Below are positions 15,797-25,726 of a stretch of DNA of 64,000 nucleotides, one piece after another. A program made the position numbers and the translations under genes. Each line of letters opens with the position of its first letter. The first letter of the stretch is position 1. The notes beneath the pieces were generated by a model. It was not told where the DNA came from. It saw nothing but the letters and a program-made list of their open reading frames with translations, and searched no databases. Source of the DNA: Caldilineaceae bacterium (GTDB lineage: Bacteria; Chloroflexota; Anaerolineae; Caldilineales; Caldilineaceae); NCBI GenBank assembly GCA_026645575.1, contig JAPKMW010000060.1, positions 1 through 64,000 of the forward strand, in the 5' to 3' direction.

Positions 15797-16336
15797 ATGA
15801 CGCCGTTAGCCTTGCTCGCTTCCTACACGTTGGCCCCAACCAATTTTGACCTCGCCGCCTTCTGTGGCACATGGTACATTGTGCAGACCAACCTCGCACT
15901 CTGGCGACGATACACCAATCCGGCGATTACTTACACCTACTTACCTGGCACAGGCGCCCCGCAGTTATTGGATGTTGTTACCTATACGAAAGCCGGTGGC
16001 AAGCAGGGGCAGATCACCGGCATTGATCACGCCGATGAACAGCACGCCCGCTTGTTCCACTGGCGCGGCGACCAATGGTATACCCGCTGGCTGACCAGCC
16101 ACTGGTGCATTATCGATCACGATCCGCACTGCGCCGAGTGGGCGGTGACCTATTTTTCGGCCACACCCTTTACTAAGGCCGGCATCGATCTCTATGCGCG
16201 CACGCCAACCCTCAGCCACGCACAAAGCGCGCTGATCCTTGCCCGCCTGCAACAACACCCCTTCTTACAGGAGCAAACAGCCGCGCTGTTCACACCGCAC
16301 CACCCGGAATTTAGGGAAGATCAGCGACCTGTGTAA
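15797..16336 (+). CDS. Lipocalin-like protein
   Basis: 179 residues. FDLAAFCGTWYIVQTNLALW contains the first lipocalin conserved motif (G-x-W), and WYTRWLTSHWCIIDHDPHC has the form of the second. Lipocalins bind small hydrophobic molecules in an eight-stranded beta-barrel. Bacterial family members are often lipoproteins, but here there is no lipobox: the N-terminus MTPLALLASYTLAP is only weakly hydrophobic, so a cytoplasmic form is possible. Co-directional, 6 bases after the DUF2283 gene. Confidence 0.65.
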   Translation: MTPLALLASYTLAPTNFDLAAFCGTWYIVQTNLALWRRYTNPAITYTYLPGTGAPQLLDVVTYTKAGGKQGQITGIDHADEQHARLFHWRGDQWYTRWLTSHWCIIDHDPHCAEWAVTYFSATPFTKAGIDLYARTPTLSHAQSALILARLQQHPFLQEQTAALFTPHHPEFREDQRPV

Positions 16337-16504
16337 ACTAATAGACAAAACGGATAAAAGGTGCACATACCGTAGGCGCCTAAAAGGCCACCGCCCCTTG
16401 CGGGTGCCCGGCACTTGATGCGAAGTTTATTTGGTTTATCTATAAGTATCAAGGAGTTTCATGGAGAGGGGATAGGGTTGGATGGAAGGGGAAGCAGGAA
16501 AACA

Positions 16505-16939
16505 ATGCAAAACGACAATGAACAAGCACGACTAGGGGCGCAGGTCACGGTCGAGCTAATCGACGAACGGGGGAACGGCGAAACGATGAGCGTTGATCTT
16601 GTTCGCGAGGAACATGCCGACCTGGATCACGATCGCTTGGGGATGCAGACGCCGTTAGCCAAGGCGATTATCGGCAAGAAAGTGGGTGCGCTGGTGAATT
16701 ATCGCATGGGCGATATTCGCCAGGTGCGGATTGTCAGCGTGCGCCCCTCACAATTGGCGGACCTAGAGAATACCGAGGAACAGCGTCAGGCCCAGTTGCA
16801 GAAAGCGCTGGCCACGGTCGAACGCACCAATGCCGAAGTTTTCGCCGCTTCCTACACCGGGAAGTGGGGCGACTATGAGTTGCGCAATGATGAACAACAA
16901 CCAAATGACGAACAACAGTTAAAGAAGAGGACGCCATGA
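16505..16939 (+). CDS. GreA/GreB C-terminal domain protein
   Basis: 144 residues from ATG 16505. The core LGMQTPLAKAIIGKKVGALV with VRIVSVRP is the FKBP-like C-terminal domain of Gre transcript-cleavage factors. The N-terminal coiled coil that reaches the RNA polymerase active site is absent, so it cannot stimulate cleavage as GreA does; such stand-alone domains (Rnk-like) may bind the polymerase secondary-channel rim or act elsewhere. Its stop overlaps the next start (ATGA), giving translational coupling to the DinB gene. Confidence 0.75.
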   Translation: MQNDNEQARLGAQVTVELIDERGNGETMSVDLVREEHADLDHDRLGMQTPLAKAIIGKKVGALVNYRMGDIRQVRIVSVRPSQLADLENTEEQRQAQLQKALATVERTNAEVFAASYTGKWGDYELRNDEQQPNDEQQLKKRTP

Positions 16940-17412
16940 TTTCCGGGGAAAATTTGATCTGGAATTTTGAACGCAATGCCAGTTATATTCGCACCCACCT
17001 GGACGGATTGACTCATGCCGATTCGTTGGTGCAGCCGCCGGTGAACGGCAATTGCATCAACTGGATTGTGGGTCATCTTGTCTGCTACCGCAATTTTGCC
17101 CTGGCAATTTGCGGGTTGCCATTGGTTGTCAATGCGGCAACAGCAAACCGCTATGAACGTGGCTCCATGCCGGTGACAGGGCCGGCAGCCGATGTAACAG
17201 CGTTTGATACGTTGGTGCAAGCCTATTGGAATTCCCAGGAACAATTACTGGCCTATCTGCGCACAATGACGCCAAAACAAGCCAGTGAAATTGTCAGCGC
17301 GGCTGATTTTACCATGCCACGCAGCGAACTGCTCACCTCCTTTATGCGCCATGAGTCTTACCACGCCGGCCAACTGGAGCTTTTACGTGAAATCGTCCTT
17401 GCAGCGCAGTAA
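16936..17412 (+). CDS. DinB-superfamily protein
   Basis: 158 residues forming a four-helix bundle of the DinB/YfiT type. The metal-binding histidines are visible in CINWIVGHLVCYR and in HESYHAGQLELLRE. Family members are metal-dependent enzymes, including thiol-S-transferases; the substrate here is unknown. It overlaps the upstream Gre-domain gene by four bases. Confidence 0.85.
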   Translation: MISGENLIWNFERNASYIRTHLDGLTHADSLVQPPVNGNCINWIVGHLVCYRNFALAICGLPLVVNAATANRYERGSMPVTGPAADVTAFDTLVQAYWNSQEQLLAYLRTMTPKQASEIVSAADFTMPRSELLTSFMRHESYHAGQLELLREIVLAAQ

Positions 17413-17438
17413 CGGAAGAAAGTGTAGGGGGATTGTCT

Positions 17439-18218
17439 ATGGATCAACAACAAATTCGTCGGCTGTTAGAGGCGGTTGCGCAAGGCGAGCAAGATGTAGA
17501 AGGGGCGCTCCATGCGTTACGGGCGCTGCCGTTTGAAGCAACCGATTTTGTCACGCTCGATCATCATCGAAGTTTGCGCTGGGGCTTTCCAGAGGTCGTT
17601 TTCTCTGAAGGGAAGACGGCGGAACAGGTGGCAGCGATTTTACAACGACTCGCCACGCGTAACCCACGGGTTCTGGCAACACGCGCCAGTGCCGAACAGT
17701 ATGCTGCGGCCCGCGCCCTTACCCCAGAGCTACAGTACCATGAATTGGCGCGCTGTATCTGGCTGGATCGGGAGCCGGAACGGGTGCGTCATAGTGGTGT
17801 GGTGGTGGCCGCTGCCGGCACCAGTGACCTGCCAGTCTTGGAAGAGGCGATCTTAACCCTTGACTTGATGGGCCACCAGCCGCAACGCATTGTCGATGTC
17901 GGCGTGGCGGGGTTGCACCGGCTCCTGCCCCATGTACCGACGCTGCAACAGGCCAATGTGGTGGTGGTCGTCGCCGGCATGGAGGGCGCCCTGGCCAGCG
18001 TCGCCGGCGGCTTGACTTCGGCGCCGGTGGTGGCCGTGCCGACTTCAGTGGGCTATGGCGCCAATTTTGGCGGTTTGGCCGCGCTGTTGGCCATGCTTAA
18101 TAGCTGTGCATCGGGCGTGGCAGTGGTCAATATTGACAATGGGTTTGGCGCGGCTTGTATGGCGGCGGCGATTAACCAGCGGATTGTCAATGCGCGACAA
18201 GCGCAGCCAGAAAGTTAA
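17439..18218 (+). CDS. larB: LarB, nickel-pincer cofactor biosynthesis carboxylase
   Basis: 259 residues from ATG 17439 (AGGGGG upstream). The C-terminal half is the AIR-carboxylase-like domain: VVAAGTSDLPVLEEAILTLD, VVVAGMEGALASVAGGL, then VPTSVGYG. LarB carboxylates and hydrolyses nicotinic acid adenine dinucleotide to make the precursor of the nickel-pincer cofactor used by lactate racemase-type enzymes. LarC and LarE, the later steps, are not next to it here. It closes a + strand run that may be one operon with the Gre-domain and DinB genes. Confidence 0.85.
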   Translation: MDQQQIRRLLEAVAQGEQDVEGALHALRALPFEATDFVTLDHHRSLRWGFPEVVFSEGKTAEQVAAILQRLATRNPRVLATRASAEQYAAARALTPELQYHELARCIWLDREPERVRHSGVVVAAAGTSDLPVLEEAILTLDLMGHQPQRIVDVGVAGLHRLLPHVPTLQQANVVVVVAGMEGALASVAGGLTSAPVVAVPTSVGYGANFGGLAALLAMLNSCASGVAVVNIDNGFGAACMAAAINQRIVNARQAQPES

Positions 18219-18330
18219 TAGATACACCTGTAAGGCCATACCAAGAAAATATTCATCCGTGATACCGTGATACGTGCTGCGTGAACTGTTTAACAGTTGT
18301 GTATGATTTATTCCCTGGACTGGCCTAACT

Positions 18331-18373
18331 GTTATCATCTAAGCTGCTTATTCTAAGCAGCTTAGATGATAAC
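18331..18373. repeat. 20-bp perfect hairpin overlapping a possible start codon
   Basis: GTTATCATCTAAGCTGCTTA (18331-18350), loop TTC, then the exact reverse complement at 18354-18373. The first ATG of the histidine kinase frame (18366) lies in the right arm. It may terminate larB transcription or hide the kinase start. Confidence 0.8.
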
Positions 18374-19277
18374 AAACGATGAACCCTATGTGACGGCTAC
18401 GGCAATTGACGGAAAATTCGCAGTTTTTGCGCGAATTGCGAACATTGTTTGGGAAAACAGGAACTACGAAGGGCTGCCAATAGTTTCTGTAGGTATGATA
18501 CGCACGATAGAGCAAACCTACCCCTTGCAACCCACTGTTCAGCAACACGAAAACTTTGCGCGACTGCTTATACATGATATGCGCAATCCGCTTTCCGGGA
18601 TTGTCCTCTATACGCAGCTACTGCAAACACGCGCTGAATGCACTGCGGAGCAAGAACGCTTCCTAAGCCAAATTCTGGCCGAAGCACAGCGGCTCCGCAC
18701 GCTCCTCGATCAGATGCAGTTGCTCAATAAGCTCCAGCAAGGGCAGCCATGTTTGCACCGCCAACGAACCGATCTACGGGCGCTCCTACGCGAATCCGTC
18801 AGCAAGTGTGAGTCATCAGCACTCTTGCATGGCAAGGAACTGCTAGTCACAGTTCCAACCGCGCCCATCCCACAACTACTTGTCAATCGCCCCCTGTTAC
18901 AGCATCTGCTAGACATTGTACTCAATCATGCCATTCATTTTACACCGGAATGCGCCCTGATCACGGTTGAGATGGCCGTAACCGTTGATGTCCTACACAG
19001 AGGCAGCTTGTACAAAGAGAGCAGGTGCCCTGTAATACAATTGACGATCATCGATCAGGGGCCGCCGCTACCGGCGCAGGTTTTAACCGACCTCTATAAA
19101 TTTGTCGAAGAGTGGGATGTGATTGTCGCTGACCGTGCCGGAATTGGCCTGAGTTTGGCCCTCTGCCAAATGATTGCGGAAGTGCACGAGGGTGCGCTTG
19201 GCATCACCAACCACCAGCCCCAAGGGGTTTGCTATCGGTTGACGCTGCCGATCCCCGACAACGAATGGACGCCTTAG
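18366..19277 (+). CDS. Sensor histidine kinase
   Basis: Up to 303 residues. The dimerisation/phosphorylation box is ARLLIHDMRNPLSGIVLYTQ with the phospho-accepting His in 'IHDMRNP'. The ATPase half has a weak N box (LLDIVLNHAIHF), a G1 box at TIIDQGPP and G2 at GIGLSLALCQMIAEVHEG. No transmembrane or sensor domain is seen, so it is a soluble kinase. The start is uncertain: ATG 18366 sits in a hairpin and the first 43 residues are not protein-like; ATG 18495 may be the true start. No response regulator gene is adjacent. Confidence 0.75.
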   Translation: MITNDEPYVTATAIDGKFAVFARIANIVWENRNYEGLPIVSVGMIRTIEQTYPLQPTVQQHENFARLLIHDMRNPLSGIVLYTQLLQTRAECTAEQERFLSQILAEAQRLRTLLDQMQLLNKLQQGQPCLHRQRTDLRALLRESVSKCESSALLHGKELLVTVPTAPIPQLLVNRPLLQHLLDIVLNHAIHFTPECALITVEMAVTVDVLHRGSLYKESRCPVIQLTIIDQGPPLPAQVLTDLYKFVEEWDVIVADRAGIGLSLALCQMIAEVHEGALGITNHQPQGVCYRLTLPIPDNEWTP

Positions 19278-19295
19278 GCTGTTGCAAGAAAATAA

Positions 19296-19317
19296 ATCCC
19301 GTAGGCGCCTACGGGAT
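19296..19317. repeat. 22-bp perfect palindrome within a larger imperfect inverted repeat
   Basis: The palindrome reads ATCCCGTAGGC and its exact reverse complement. It sits inside an outer pair, GGCTGTT (19277-19283) and AACAGCC (19336-19342), so the whole 19277-19342 can fold. It follows the kinase stop directly and probably serves as its terminator. Confidence 0.65.
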
Positions 19318-19364
19318 GGGGATTCTATTCTTTGGAACAGCCTTACACCAATGGCAGGTAGGAT

Positions 19365-19431
19365 CACCGCGCTTCATCAGTTTGTGACTCGCAACCGATA
19401 AGAGTGAGTCACAAACTGATGAAGCGCGGTG
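19365..19431. repeat. 26-bp perfect inverted repeat between convergent genes
   Basis: CACCGCGCTTCATCAGTTTG plus TGACTC (19365-19390) is the exact reverse complement of 19406-19431, with a 15-base loop. It lies between the kinase (+) and phoU (-) stops and could act as a bidirectional terminator. Confidence 0.75.
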
Positions 19432-19451
19432 CTTAATTCTTTTACGGACCC

Positions 19452-20132
19452 TTAGTTGATGCCGGCCATCTCTTCTTCGTCCAGATCGATCTCTACCAAT
19501 TCTCCCGTCACCGCATAGACAATCCGTTCGCAAATGTTGGTTGAACGGTCAGCGGCGCGTTCCAGATTGTGAGCGGCCCAGGAAAGATAGTTGGCGTTGT
19601 CAATTGTTGTGTTGGCGGTGATGATTTGAATTAACTCGCGGTTGATGATATTGTAAAATTCATCGACTTCATCATCCCGTTTGGGGATTTGGCGGGCGGC
19701 GGTAATGTCCTGGTTGACAAAGGCATCGAGCGAACTGCGCAACATATCAACCACAATGGTACACATCTGGGGCAGATGCACCAACGGTTTCACCAACGGT
19801 TGGTGGCCAATATAAACGGTGATGCGTCCAATGCCTTTAGCATAATCGCCAATCCGCTCCAATTCCGAGGCGATTTCCAGAACGGCAGCCAGTAGGCGCA
19901 TGTCACGCGCCATGGGTTGTTGGGTCGCAATCAAGGTCAGGCACTCATCCTCGATTTTATACCGTTTTCGATTGATCAAGCGATCATTGGCAATGATTTG
20001 ACGCGCGGCGTCGAGGTCTTGCCGTTTAAGAATATCAATTGAATCCAACAAGGCTTTGCAAACCAAGCTACCCAGGACTAAGAGTTCATCCTGGAGGGCC
20101 TGAAGCTGCTTTTCATACCGGGTTCGCGTCAT
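19452..20132 (-). CDS. phoU: PhoU, phosphate-uptake/signalling regulator
   Basis: 226 residues with two PhoU-type three-helix units; metal-binding acidic motifs are seen in ASELERIGDYAKGI and NLERAADRSTNICERIVY. PhoU couples the Pst transporter to the PhoR kinase, keeping the regulon off when phosphate is plentiful. It is the last gene of the pstS-pstC-pstA-pstB-phoU series on this strand, about 110 bases after pstB. Length and order match the family. Confidence 0.95.
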   Translation of the reverse strand: MTRTRYEKQLQALQDELLVLGSLVCKALLDSIDILKRQDLDAARQIIANDRLINRKRYKIEDECLTLIATQQPMARDMRLLAAVLEIASELERIGDYAKGIGRITVYIGHQPLVKPLVHLPQMCTIVVDMLRSSLDAFVNQDITAARQIPKRDDEVDEFYNIINRELIQIITANTTIDNANYLSWAAHNLERAADRSTNICERIVYAVTGELVEIDLDEEEMAGIN

Positions 20133-20245
20133 GGCGCATTCTCCATTCTATCGTAACCGACTGCCGTAATCTTTCCTGTACCTGAACATGATATACTATC
20201 CCAGTCTGTAGAAAAAATTACGAAAATCCGTTAATGAGCAAGCGA

Positions 20246-21067
<822 letters not shown>

Positions 21068-21069
21068 GA

Positions 21070-23172
21070 CTAAATTCTCCTGGTATAACGGTTGCGCAGC
21101 AAAACAGCGCTGGCGTTGAGCGTCAGTAACAAGACAAGCAGCACAACAATGGCCGCCGCCGCAATATTGCGGAACTCATCTTGGGGCCGTGAAGTCCACT
21201 GGTAGATTTGAATTGGCAAGGTGGTAAATTTCGAGAAAGGACCGCTCGGATCCACCACGATAAAGGTCGAGGCGCCAATGACAACCAAGGGCGCGGTTTC
21301 ACCCAGTGCCCGCGAGATCGCCAGAATAGTTCCGGTCAGGATGCCGGGCAGCGCGTTGGGCAGCACATGGTGCCACACCGTCTGCCACTTAGTTGCGCCC
21401 AAGCCGAAGCTGGCCTGACGCAACGAAGCCGGCACTGCCTTAATCGCTTCACGCGCATTGATGATGATCAACGGCAGGATCAGCAAGCCCAAGGTTAGAC
21501 CAGCCGCAAGCACCGTGCGCCCGTTGGCGGTGGTCGGGTCGGCGGCGCCAAAGAGGCTGCCACTGGTCAGCGGCTCCAGAATGCGCACAAAGACGGCCAA
21601 CCCCAACAGACCATAGATGATCGACGGGACGCCGGCCAGGTTGTTAATGTTGGTCTCAATCAGCCGGTTGAGGCGATTATTTTCGGCATACTCTTCCAAA
21701 TAGACAGCGGCGCCCACACCAATCGGCAGCGAGAAGAGAATCGTAATCAAAATCACCCAAAGCGACCCAAGGAGCGCTGTGCGCACGCCGGACTGTTGGG
21801 GTAGCGGCGACTGGGTGTTGGTGAGAAAATCGGGCGAAAGCCAGCTACGGAAGATCAATTGTCCATTGGAAACTTCAGCAGCAGCCACCTCAATCTCTGA
21901 GGGCAAAAAGATCGAATCGCGTAAAGACCAGGAGCGTACAACTACCGGCTCGACGACGCGCTCTAAGACTAGATTATAGACACTCTCTTGCGACCGTTCG
22001 GCAAAGGGTTCATCATTTTCAAAACGGCGGAAGAGACCACTCGAGACGTTGGCTTGCAAGATGCTGACCAGCGCTTCTTTGGGCAATTGTTCAAGCGTTT
22101 GCTCCGAAACGGCTTCGACAAAGAAATCCAAGGTGCCGCTGTCAATGCCCGGCACCACGCGGACAATCGGCTCCGCCGGCCAGGAGGCGTCCACCTCTGA
22201 CCAAGTCTGCGCCGTTGAAAAGAAGATCTGGCGCAATTGCGCCGTCGTCACGTTGGAGAGAAAGCTGTTCTGGGCGCTGACCACGACGGCCAGGGCATCG
22301 GCGCCGACCCGCAATTCAATTGGCGTCAACCGATTCTGGGCGCACAGCTCACTTTCAGCACGCGTGATCGCCCGGCTGGCATTGGCAATATCCACCCCTT
22401 GGTTGTCACAGAAACGGGCCAGGCCGGCTTTGGTGCCGATGTTCTCAATGGTGATCGCGCCGCCAAAACCGCTGCCCTTAAATTGCTCAGCCAAACGCGC
22501 CGTGAGCGGGTAGACCGTTGAACTGCCAGCCACCATGATCTCCCCTGCGGTGGCGTCGCCGGCGGCGGTTGCGGCTTGAAGCGCGCTGAGGTTGCCCTGA
22601 ATCGTCTCTTCGGTGGTCGGGAAATAACCAACCGCGCCAATTTCCTGATTGACATTGGTCATGTAATGGTTTAGGAAAGCGGCAACTTGCGGCTTATCAG
22701 TCAAGATCTTGGCCGTCGTATAAAGATAGAGCGGGCGGGCCAGGCCATATTCATTACTATTGATGCTATCCGCGCTCGGCGCCACGCCATCAATGCTCAA
22801 GGCTTTCAATTGCTCGGTCTCGCCCTGATAATAGGCGTAACCGAAGAAGCCAATCGCATTGGGGTTATCAACAATCCCGGCCACCAGATCATCATCATTT
22901 TCACTGGAGATGGTATTCGGGACAGCCAACAACTGTTCTTCCGCATAGGCCAACACAATGGCTTCCGGGTCGATCTTGTTCTGCACCACTACATAGCCAA
23001 ACGCGCCGTTAATGATGTTATAGAGCAAGGCCAGCAGTGCAACAATGCCAACCATCGTTGCCAAGAGAAAGAGACTTTGCCAGACAAAGCCACGGCGACG
23101 GCGACCGGCGACCTGCTCGCGCATGGCATCGCCAACCGGGAAGGGTGGTTGTAAGGATGAATTGTCGGCCAT
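21070..23172 (-). CDS. pstA: PstA permease with an inserted, circularly permuted PstS-like domain
   Basis: 700 residues, more than twice a usual PstA (~280-300). Residues 30-55 are the first membrane helix. Residues ~88-195 match the C-terminal part of PstS ([41 protein letters not shown]); residues ~208-358 then match its N-terminal part ([13 protein letters not shown] at 212-224, DIANASRAI at 261-269, [11 protein letters not shown] at 341-351). The order is thus swapped relative to the PstS encoded nearby. Phosphate-contacting phrases (GSST, ASR, SGT) are kept. Residues ~460-695 form the normal PstA permease ([41 protein letters not shown]). The start overlaps the pstC stop (TAATG). Confidence 0.93.
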   Translation of the reverse strand: MADNSSLQPPFPVGDAMREQVAGRRRRGFVWQSLFLLATMVGIVALLALLYNIINGAFGYVVVQNKIDPEAIVLAYAEEQLLAVPNTISSENDDDLVAGIVDNPNAIGFFGYAYYQGETEQLKALSIDGVAPSADSINSNEYGLARPLYLYTTAKILTDKPQVAAFLNHYMTNVNQEIGAVGYFPTTEETIQGNLSALQAATAAGDATAGEIMVAGSSTVYPLTARLAEQFKGSGFGGAITIENIGTKAGLARFCDNQGVDIANASRAITRAESELCAQNRLTPIELRVGADALAVVVSAQNSFLSNVTTAQLRQIFFSTAQTWSEVDASWPAEPIVRVVPGIDSGTLDFFVEAVSEQTLEQLPKEALVSILQANVSSGLFRRFENDEPFAERSQESVYNLVLERVVEPVVVRSWSLRDSIFLPSEIEVAAAEVSNGQLIFRSWLSPDFLTNTQSPLPQQSGVRTALLGSLWVILITILFSLPIGVGAAVYLEEYAENNRLNRLIETNINNLAGVPSIIYGLLGLAVFVRILEPLTSGSLFGAADPTTANGRTVLAAGLTLGLLILPLIIINAREAIKAVPASLRQASFGLGATKWQTVWHHVLPNALPGILTGTILAISRALGETAPLVVIGASTFIVVDPSGPFSKFTTLPIQIYQWTSRPQDEFRNIAAAAIVVLLVLLLTLNASAVLLRNRYTRRI

Positions 23173-24170
23173 TAATCGTACTCCTCACGAAAGCGCGCCA
23201 CAATGATGCGGCTAATGATATTCAAACCCAGGGTGATAAAGAAGAGCAACAGACCAATGGCAAAGAGGCTGGCGTAGTCAATCGAGTCATAGCTCAGATC
23301 GCCGCCGCTAATGCGCACAATGTGGCCGGTCATCGTCTCGGCTGCTTTAAAGGGGTTGATGATGCCAAAGTTGGTAAAGGCTTCGCCCCAACTGTTAAAG
23401 TTGCGCGGGCCGGCGCCGGCAGCGACAGCCACAACCATCGTTTCGCCTACGGCGCGCGACATGGCAACAATTACCGCTGCTGCAATGCCGGATAGAGCCG
23501 CCGGCAACACAATGCGTACCGAGGTTTCCAGTTTGGTGGCGCCGAGACCAAAGGCGGCTTCGCGCAAGGAGCGCGGCACAGCCGTCAGCGCGTCTTCACT
23601 CATGGAAGTGACCAAGGGCAAAATTAGAATGCCGATGACGATGCCAGCCGAGGCGGTATTGTAAATTTCCACGACACCATCGCCAAAGATGTTGCGCAGA
23701 ATCGGCGTCATAAAGGTCAGGGCAAAGTAGCCATAGACAATGGTGGGAATGCCCGCCAGCACTTCCAAAATCGGCTTCAAAATGCCCCGCATACGGGGCG
23801 AGGCATATTCACTCAGATAGATGGCAATCATCAAGCCAAGGGGCAGCGCAATCAGCATAGCGACAAAACTGGTTGTTAAGGTGGCAATCAAGAGCGGCCA
23901 GATGCCAAATTCGCCAATCGCCGGTTGCCATTTTACTTTGGTAATCGTATCTAAAAGCGTCACTTCGGGCAGTTGAAAGAAGAGCAACGCCTCTCGGCCC
24001 AGCACATATAAAATGCCGACCGTAGTCAGTACGGAAATTGCGCCACATAAAAACAGCACAACCTGGATGATTCGCTCACCAATGCGTAAGCGGCGCTGCA
24101 AGCTAAAAGGCGGCGCCGTCACGGCCACATTACGTCCAAGTGTTGCTGACGCCGATAGTTCACTTTGCAT
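23172..24170 (-). CDS. pstC: PstC, phosphate ABC transporter permease
   Basis: 332 residues from MQSELS (GGGAGTGG upstream; a GTG/ATG 18 bases earlier is less likely). Six membrane helices and the ABC-permease coupling loop [20 protein letters not shown] are visible, with [15 protein letters not shown] typical of PstC. Forms the transmembrane channel with PstA. It has a short cytoplasmic N-terminus of about 30 residues. Overlaps pstA by one base. Confidence 0.95.
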   Translation of the reverse strand: MQSELSASATLGRNVAVTAPPFSLQRRLRIGERIIQVVLFLCGAISVLTTVGILYVLGREALLFFQLPEVTLLDTITKVKWQPAIGEFGIWPLLIATLTTSFVAMLIALPLGLMIAIYLSEYASPRMRGILKPILEVLAGIPTIVYGYFALTFMTPILRNIFGDGVVEIYNTASAGIVIGILILPLVTSMSEDALTAVPRSLREAAFGLGATKLETSVRIVLPAALSGIAAAVIVAMSRAVGETMVVAVAAGAGPRNFNSWGEAFTNFGIINPFKAAETMTGHIVRISGGDLSYDSIDYASLFAIGLLLFFITLGLNIISRIIVARFREEYD

Positions 24171-24208
24171 TATTCCACTCCCATTCAAAAACTAGCGAAT
24201 AAGCCAAA

Positions 24209-24232
24209 AGGGAGGGGGTTGCGCCCCTCCCT
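24209..24232 (-). terminator. Stem-loop between pstS and pstC
   Basis: On the minus strand AGGGAGGGG pairs with CCCCTCCCT (loop between), followed by TTTTGG. A leaky terminator here would give more PstS than permease, the usual arrangement for binding proteins of ABC importers. Confidence 0.55.
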
Positions 24233-24316
24233 GGATTGTTCAAAAAGTTGTTATCTGATGCCCGATAACGTACAGAAAGTTTTTAGAAACCAGCTTTCTT
24301 TACCCAGGCTAACAAC

Positions 24317-25402
24317 TTATTGCATGGCCGCAACCAGATGGCTCTTGGCTTCTTCTAGCGCCGCATCCGGGGCCGGGAAGTAGCCAGCGCCAATCACTTC
24401 TTCGTCAACATAGGTCAGGTAGAAGTTGATGAAAGCGCCAACCTGCGGCTTTTCGTTAATAATGGCCGCATCCGAGTAGATGAAGAGCGGGCGAGCCAAC
24501 GGGTAGGTGCCGTTGTCTACATTCTCAACCGTGCCTTCAACACCATTAACCGTGGACAACTTCAGGGCGCCGGTATTTTCGTTGTAGTAGGCATAGCCGA
24601 AGTAACCGATGGCATTCTTGTCACCTTGCACACCTTGTGACAAAACATTGTCATTTTCGCTCAGTTGCAGGTTGCCAGCATCAAGCAATTTGGCTGAGCC
24701 TTCGTCACCAAAGGTCTCTTCCATGACCGCTTCGACGAAATAGTCGAAGGTGCCGCTGTCGGTGCCGGGGCTGAAGCGCAGCACCGGTTCGGCCGGCCAG
24801 CTCGGATCTACATCCGACCAGTTCACTACATCAGCCGAGAAGAGTTTGGCAACTTGTTCAACCGTCAAATCACTTACCCAGTCATTGGCCGGGTTCAACA
24901 CAATGGCTAACGCATCGGTGCCAACGCGGAATTCAATTGGTTCGCGGTTGATGGCTTTGCAACTTTCGATTTCGGTATCGCGGATCGGGCGGCTGGCATT
25001 GGCAATGTCAGTTTCGCCGGCGACGCAGAAGCGCTCGAAACCGGCGCCAGTGCCAACGCTGTCAATGGTGATGTTGCCAGCATAGCCTTCGTCAACAAAG
25101 CGATTGGCCATCGCTTCGGTCAGCGGGAAGACCGTGGAGCTGCCGGCAGTGATAATGTCACCGGTCACTTCCAACGGGTTGACTTCCGGCAATTCGACCA
25201 TGCCGCCGGCCGCCGCCGTCTCGGTGGTGGCAACGGTTTCCGTCATGGCAACGGTCTCCGTCATGGCTTCACTAGCCGCTGGGGCCGCTTCTTCTTTGGT
25301 AGCTTCAGCCGCGGGGGCCGCCGGAGCGGTGGCAGCCGGGGCGCAAGCAGCCAGGGCTAACACCAGCACAAGCAACAACATGAAAATTCTAGTACGAAAC
25401 AT
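24317..25402 (-). CDS. pstS: PstS, phosphate-binding lipoprotein
   Basis: 361 residues. Lipobox LALAAC with Cys20, then an Ala/Pro/Thr/Glu-rich linker with a repeated MTETVA unit. The mature domain is a type II binding protein in normal order: ITAGSSTVFPLTEAMANRF, DIANASRPI, PGTDSGTFDYFVEA, NAIGYFGYAYY, YPLARPLFIY and GAGYFP at the end. GSST, ASR and SGT are the expected phosphate contacts. AAAGGAG lies 10 bases before ATG. First gene of the pst operon, with a PHO-box-like repeat about 150 bases upstream. Confidence 0.96.
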   Translation of the reverse strand: MFRTRIFMLLLVLVLALAACAPAATAPAAPAAEATKEEAAPAASEAMTETVAMTETVATTETAAAGGMVELPEVNPLEVTGDIITAGSSTVFPLTEAMANRFVDEGYAGNITIDSVGTGAGFERFCVAGETDIANASRPIRDTEIESCKAINREPIEFRVGTDALAIVLNPANDWVSDLTVEQVAKLFSADVVNWSDVDPSWPAEPVLRFSPGTDSGTFDYFVEAVMEETFGDEGSAKLLDAGNLQLSENDNVLSQGVQGDKNAIGYFGYAYYNENTGALKLSTVNGVEGTVENVDNGTYPLARPLFIYSDAAIINEKPQVGAFINFYLTYVDEEVIGAGYFPAPDAALEEAKSHLVAAMQ

Positions 25403-25551
25403 CGGGTTACGACTCCTTTACTCTGTCATAGTTTACAAAATTGATAATTATTCGTTTTTTTGCGCAATTGTCGTAGAGTTAGCTGAGAAGTTCATCAAAT
25501 CACTTCTGACAAAGAGGGTAAAGGAGAGATATTAACAAGTTGCACTAGCCA

Positions 25552-25568
25552 TGTTAATTGTTTGTTAA
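25552..25568 (-). promoter_or_regulatory. PHO-box-like direct repeat upstream of pstS
   Basis: On the minus strand TTAACA occurs twice with an 11-base period (TTAACAAACAATTAACA). Direct TTAACA repeats at 11-base spacing are the form of PhoP-type boxes known in Firmicutes. It lies about 150 bases upstream of the pstS start, and the PhoB-like regulator is encoded nearby. Confidence 0.5.
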
Positions 25569-25608
25569 TAAAAAAATGCGCTTTGTAAATGGTTGTCAAC
25601 AAAAACCA

Positions 25609-25654
25609 GTAGTCGCGTAGTCGTGTAGTCGTGTAGTCGTGTAGTCGCGTAGTT
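25609..25654. repeat. 8-bp tandem repeat, five copies plus partial
   Basis: Units GTAGTCGC, GTAGTCGT, GTAGTCGT, GTAGTCGT, GTAGTCGC run head to tail from 25609 to 25648, followed by GTAGTT. It lies between pstS and phoR. Similar 8-base degenerate units occur elsewhere in the window. Apart from this and the PHO-like box, 25403-25726 holds nothing I recognise. Confidence 0.85.
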
Positions 25655-25726
25655 AAGAGTCGGCCTAGGGCAATTCCGTCTATCTTGCGGGTCTGCTGAA
25701 ACTAGAGGCATAAGCTTAGGGCGAGA

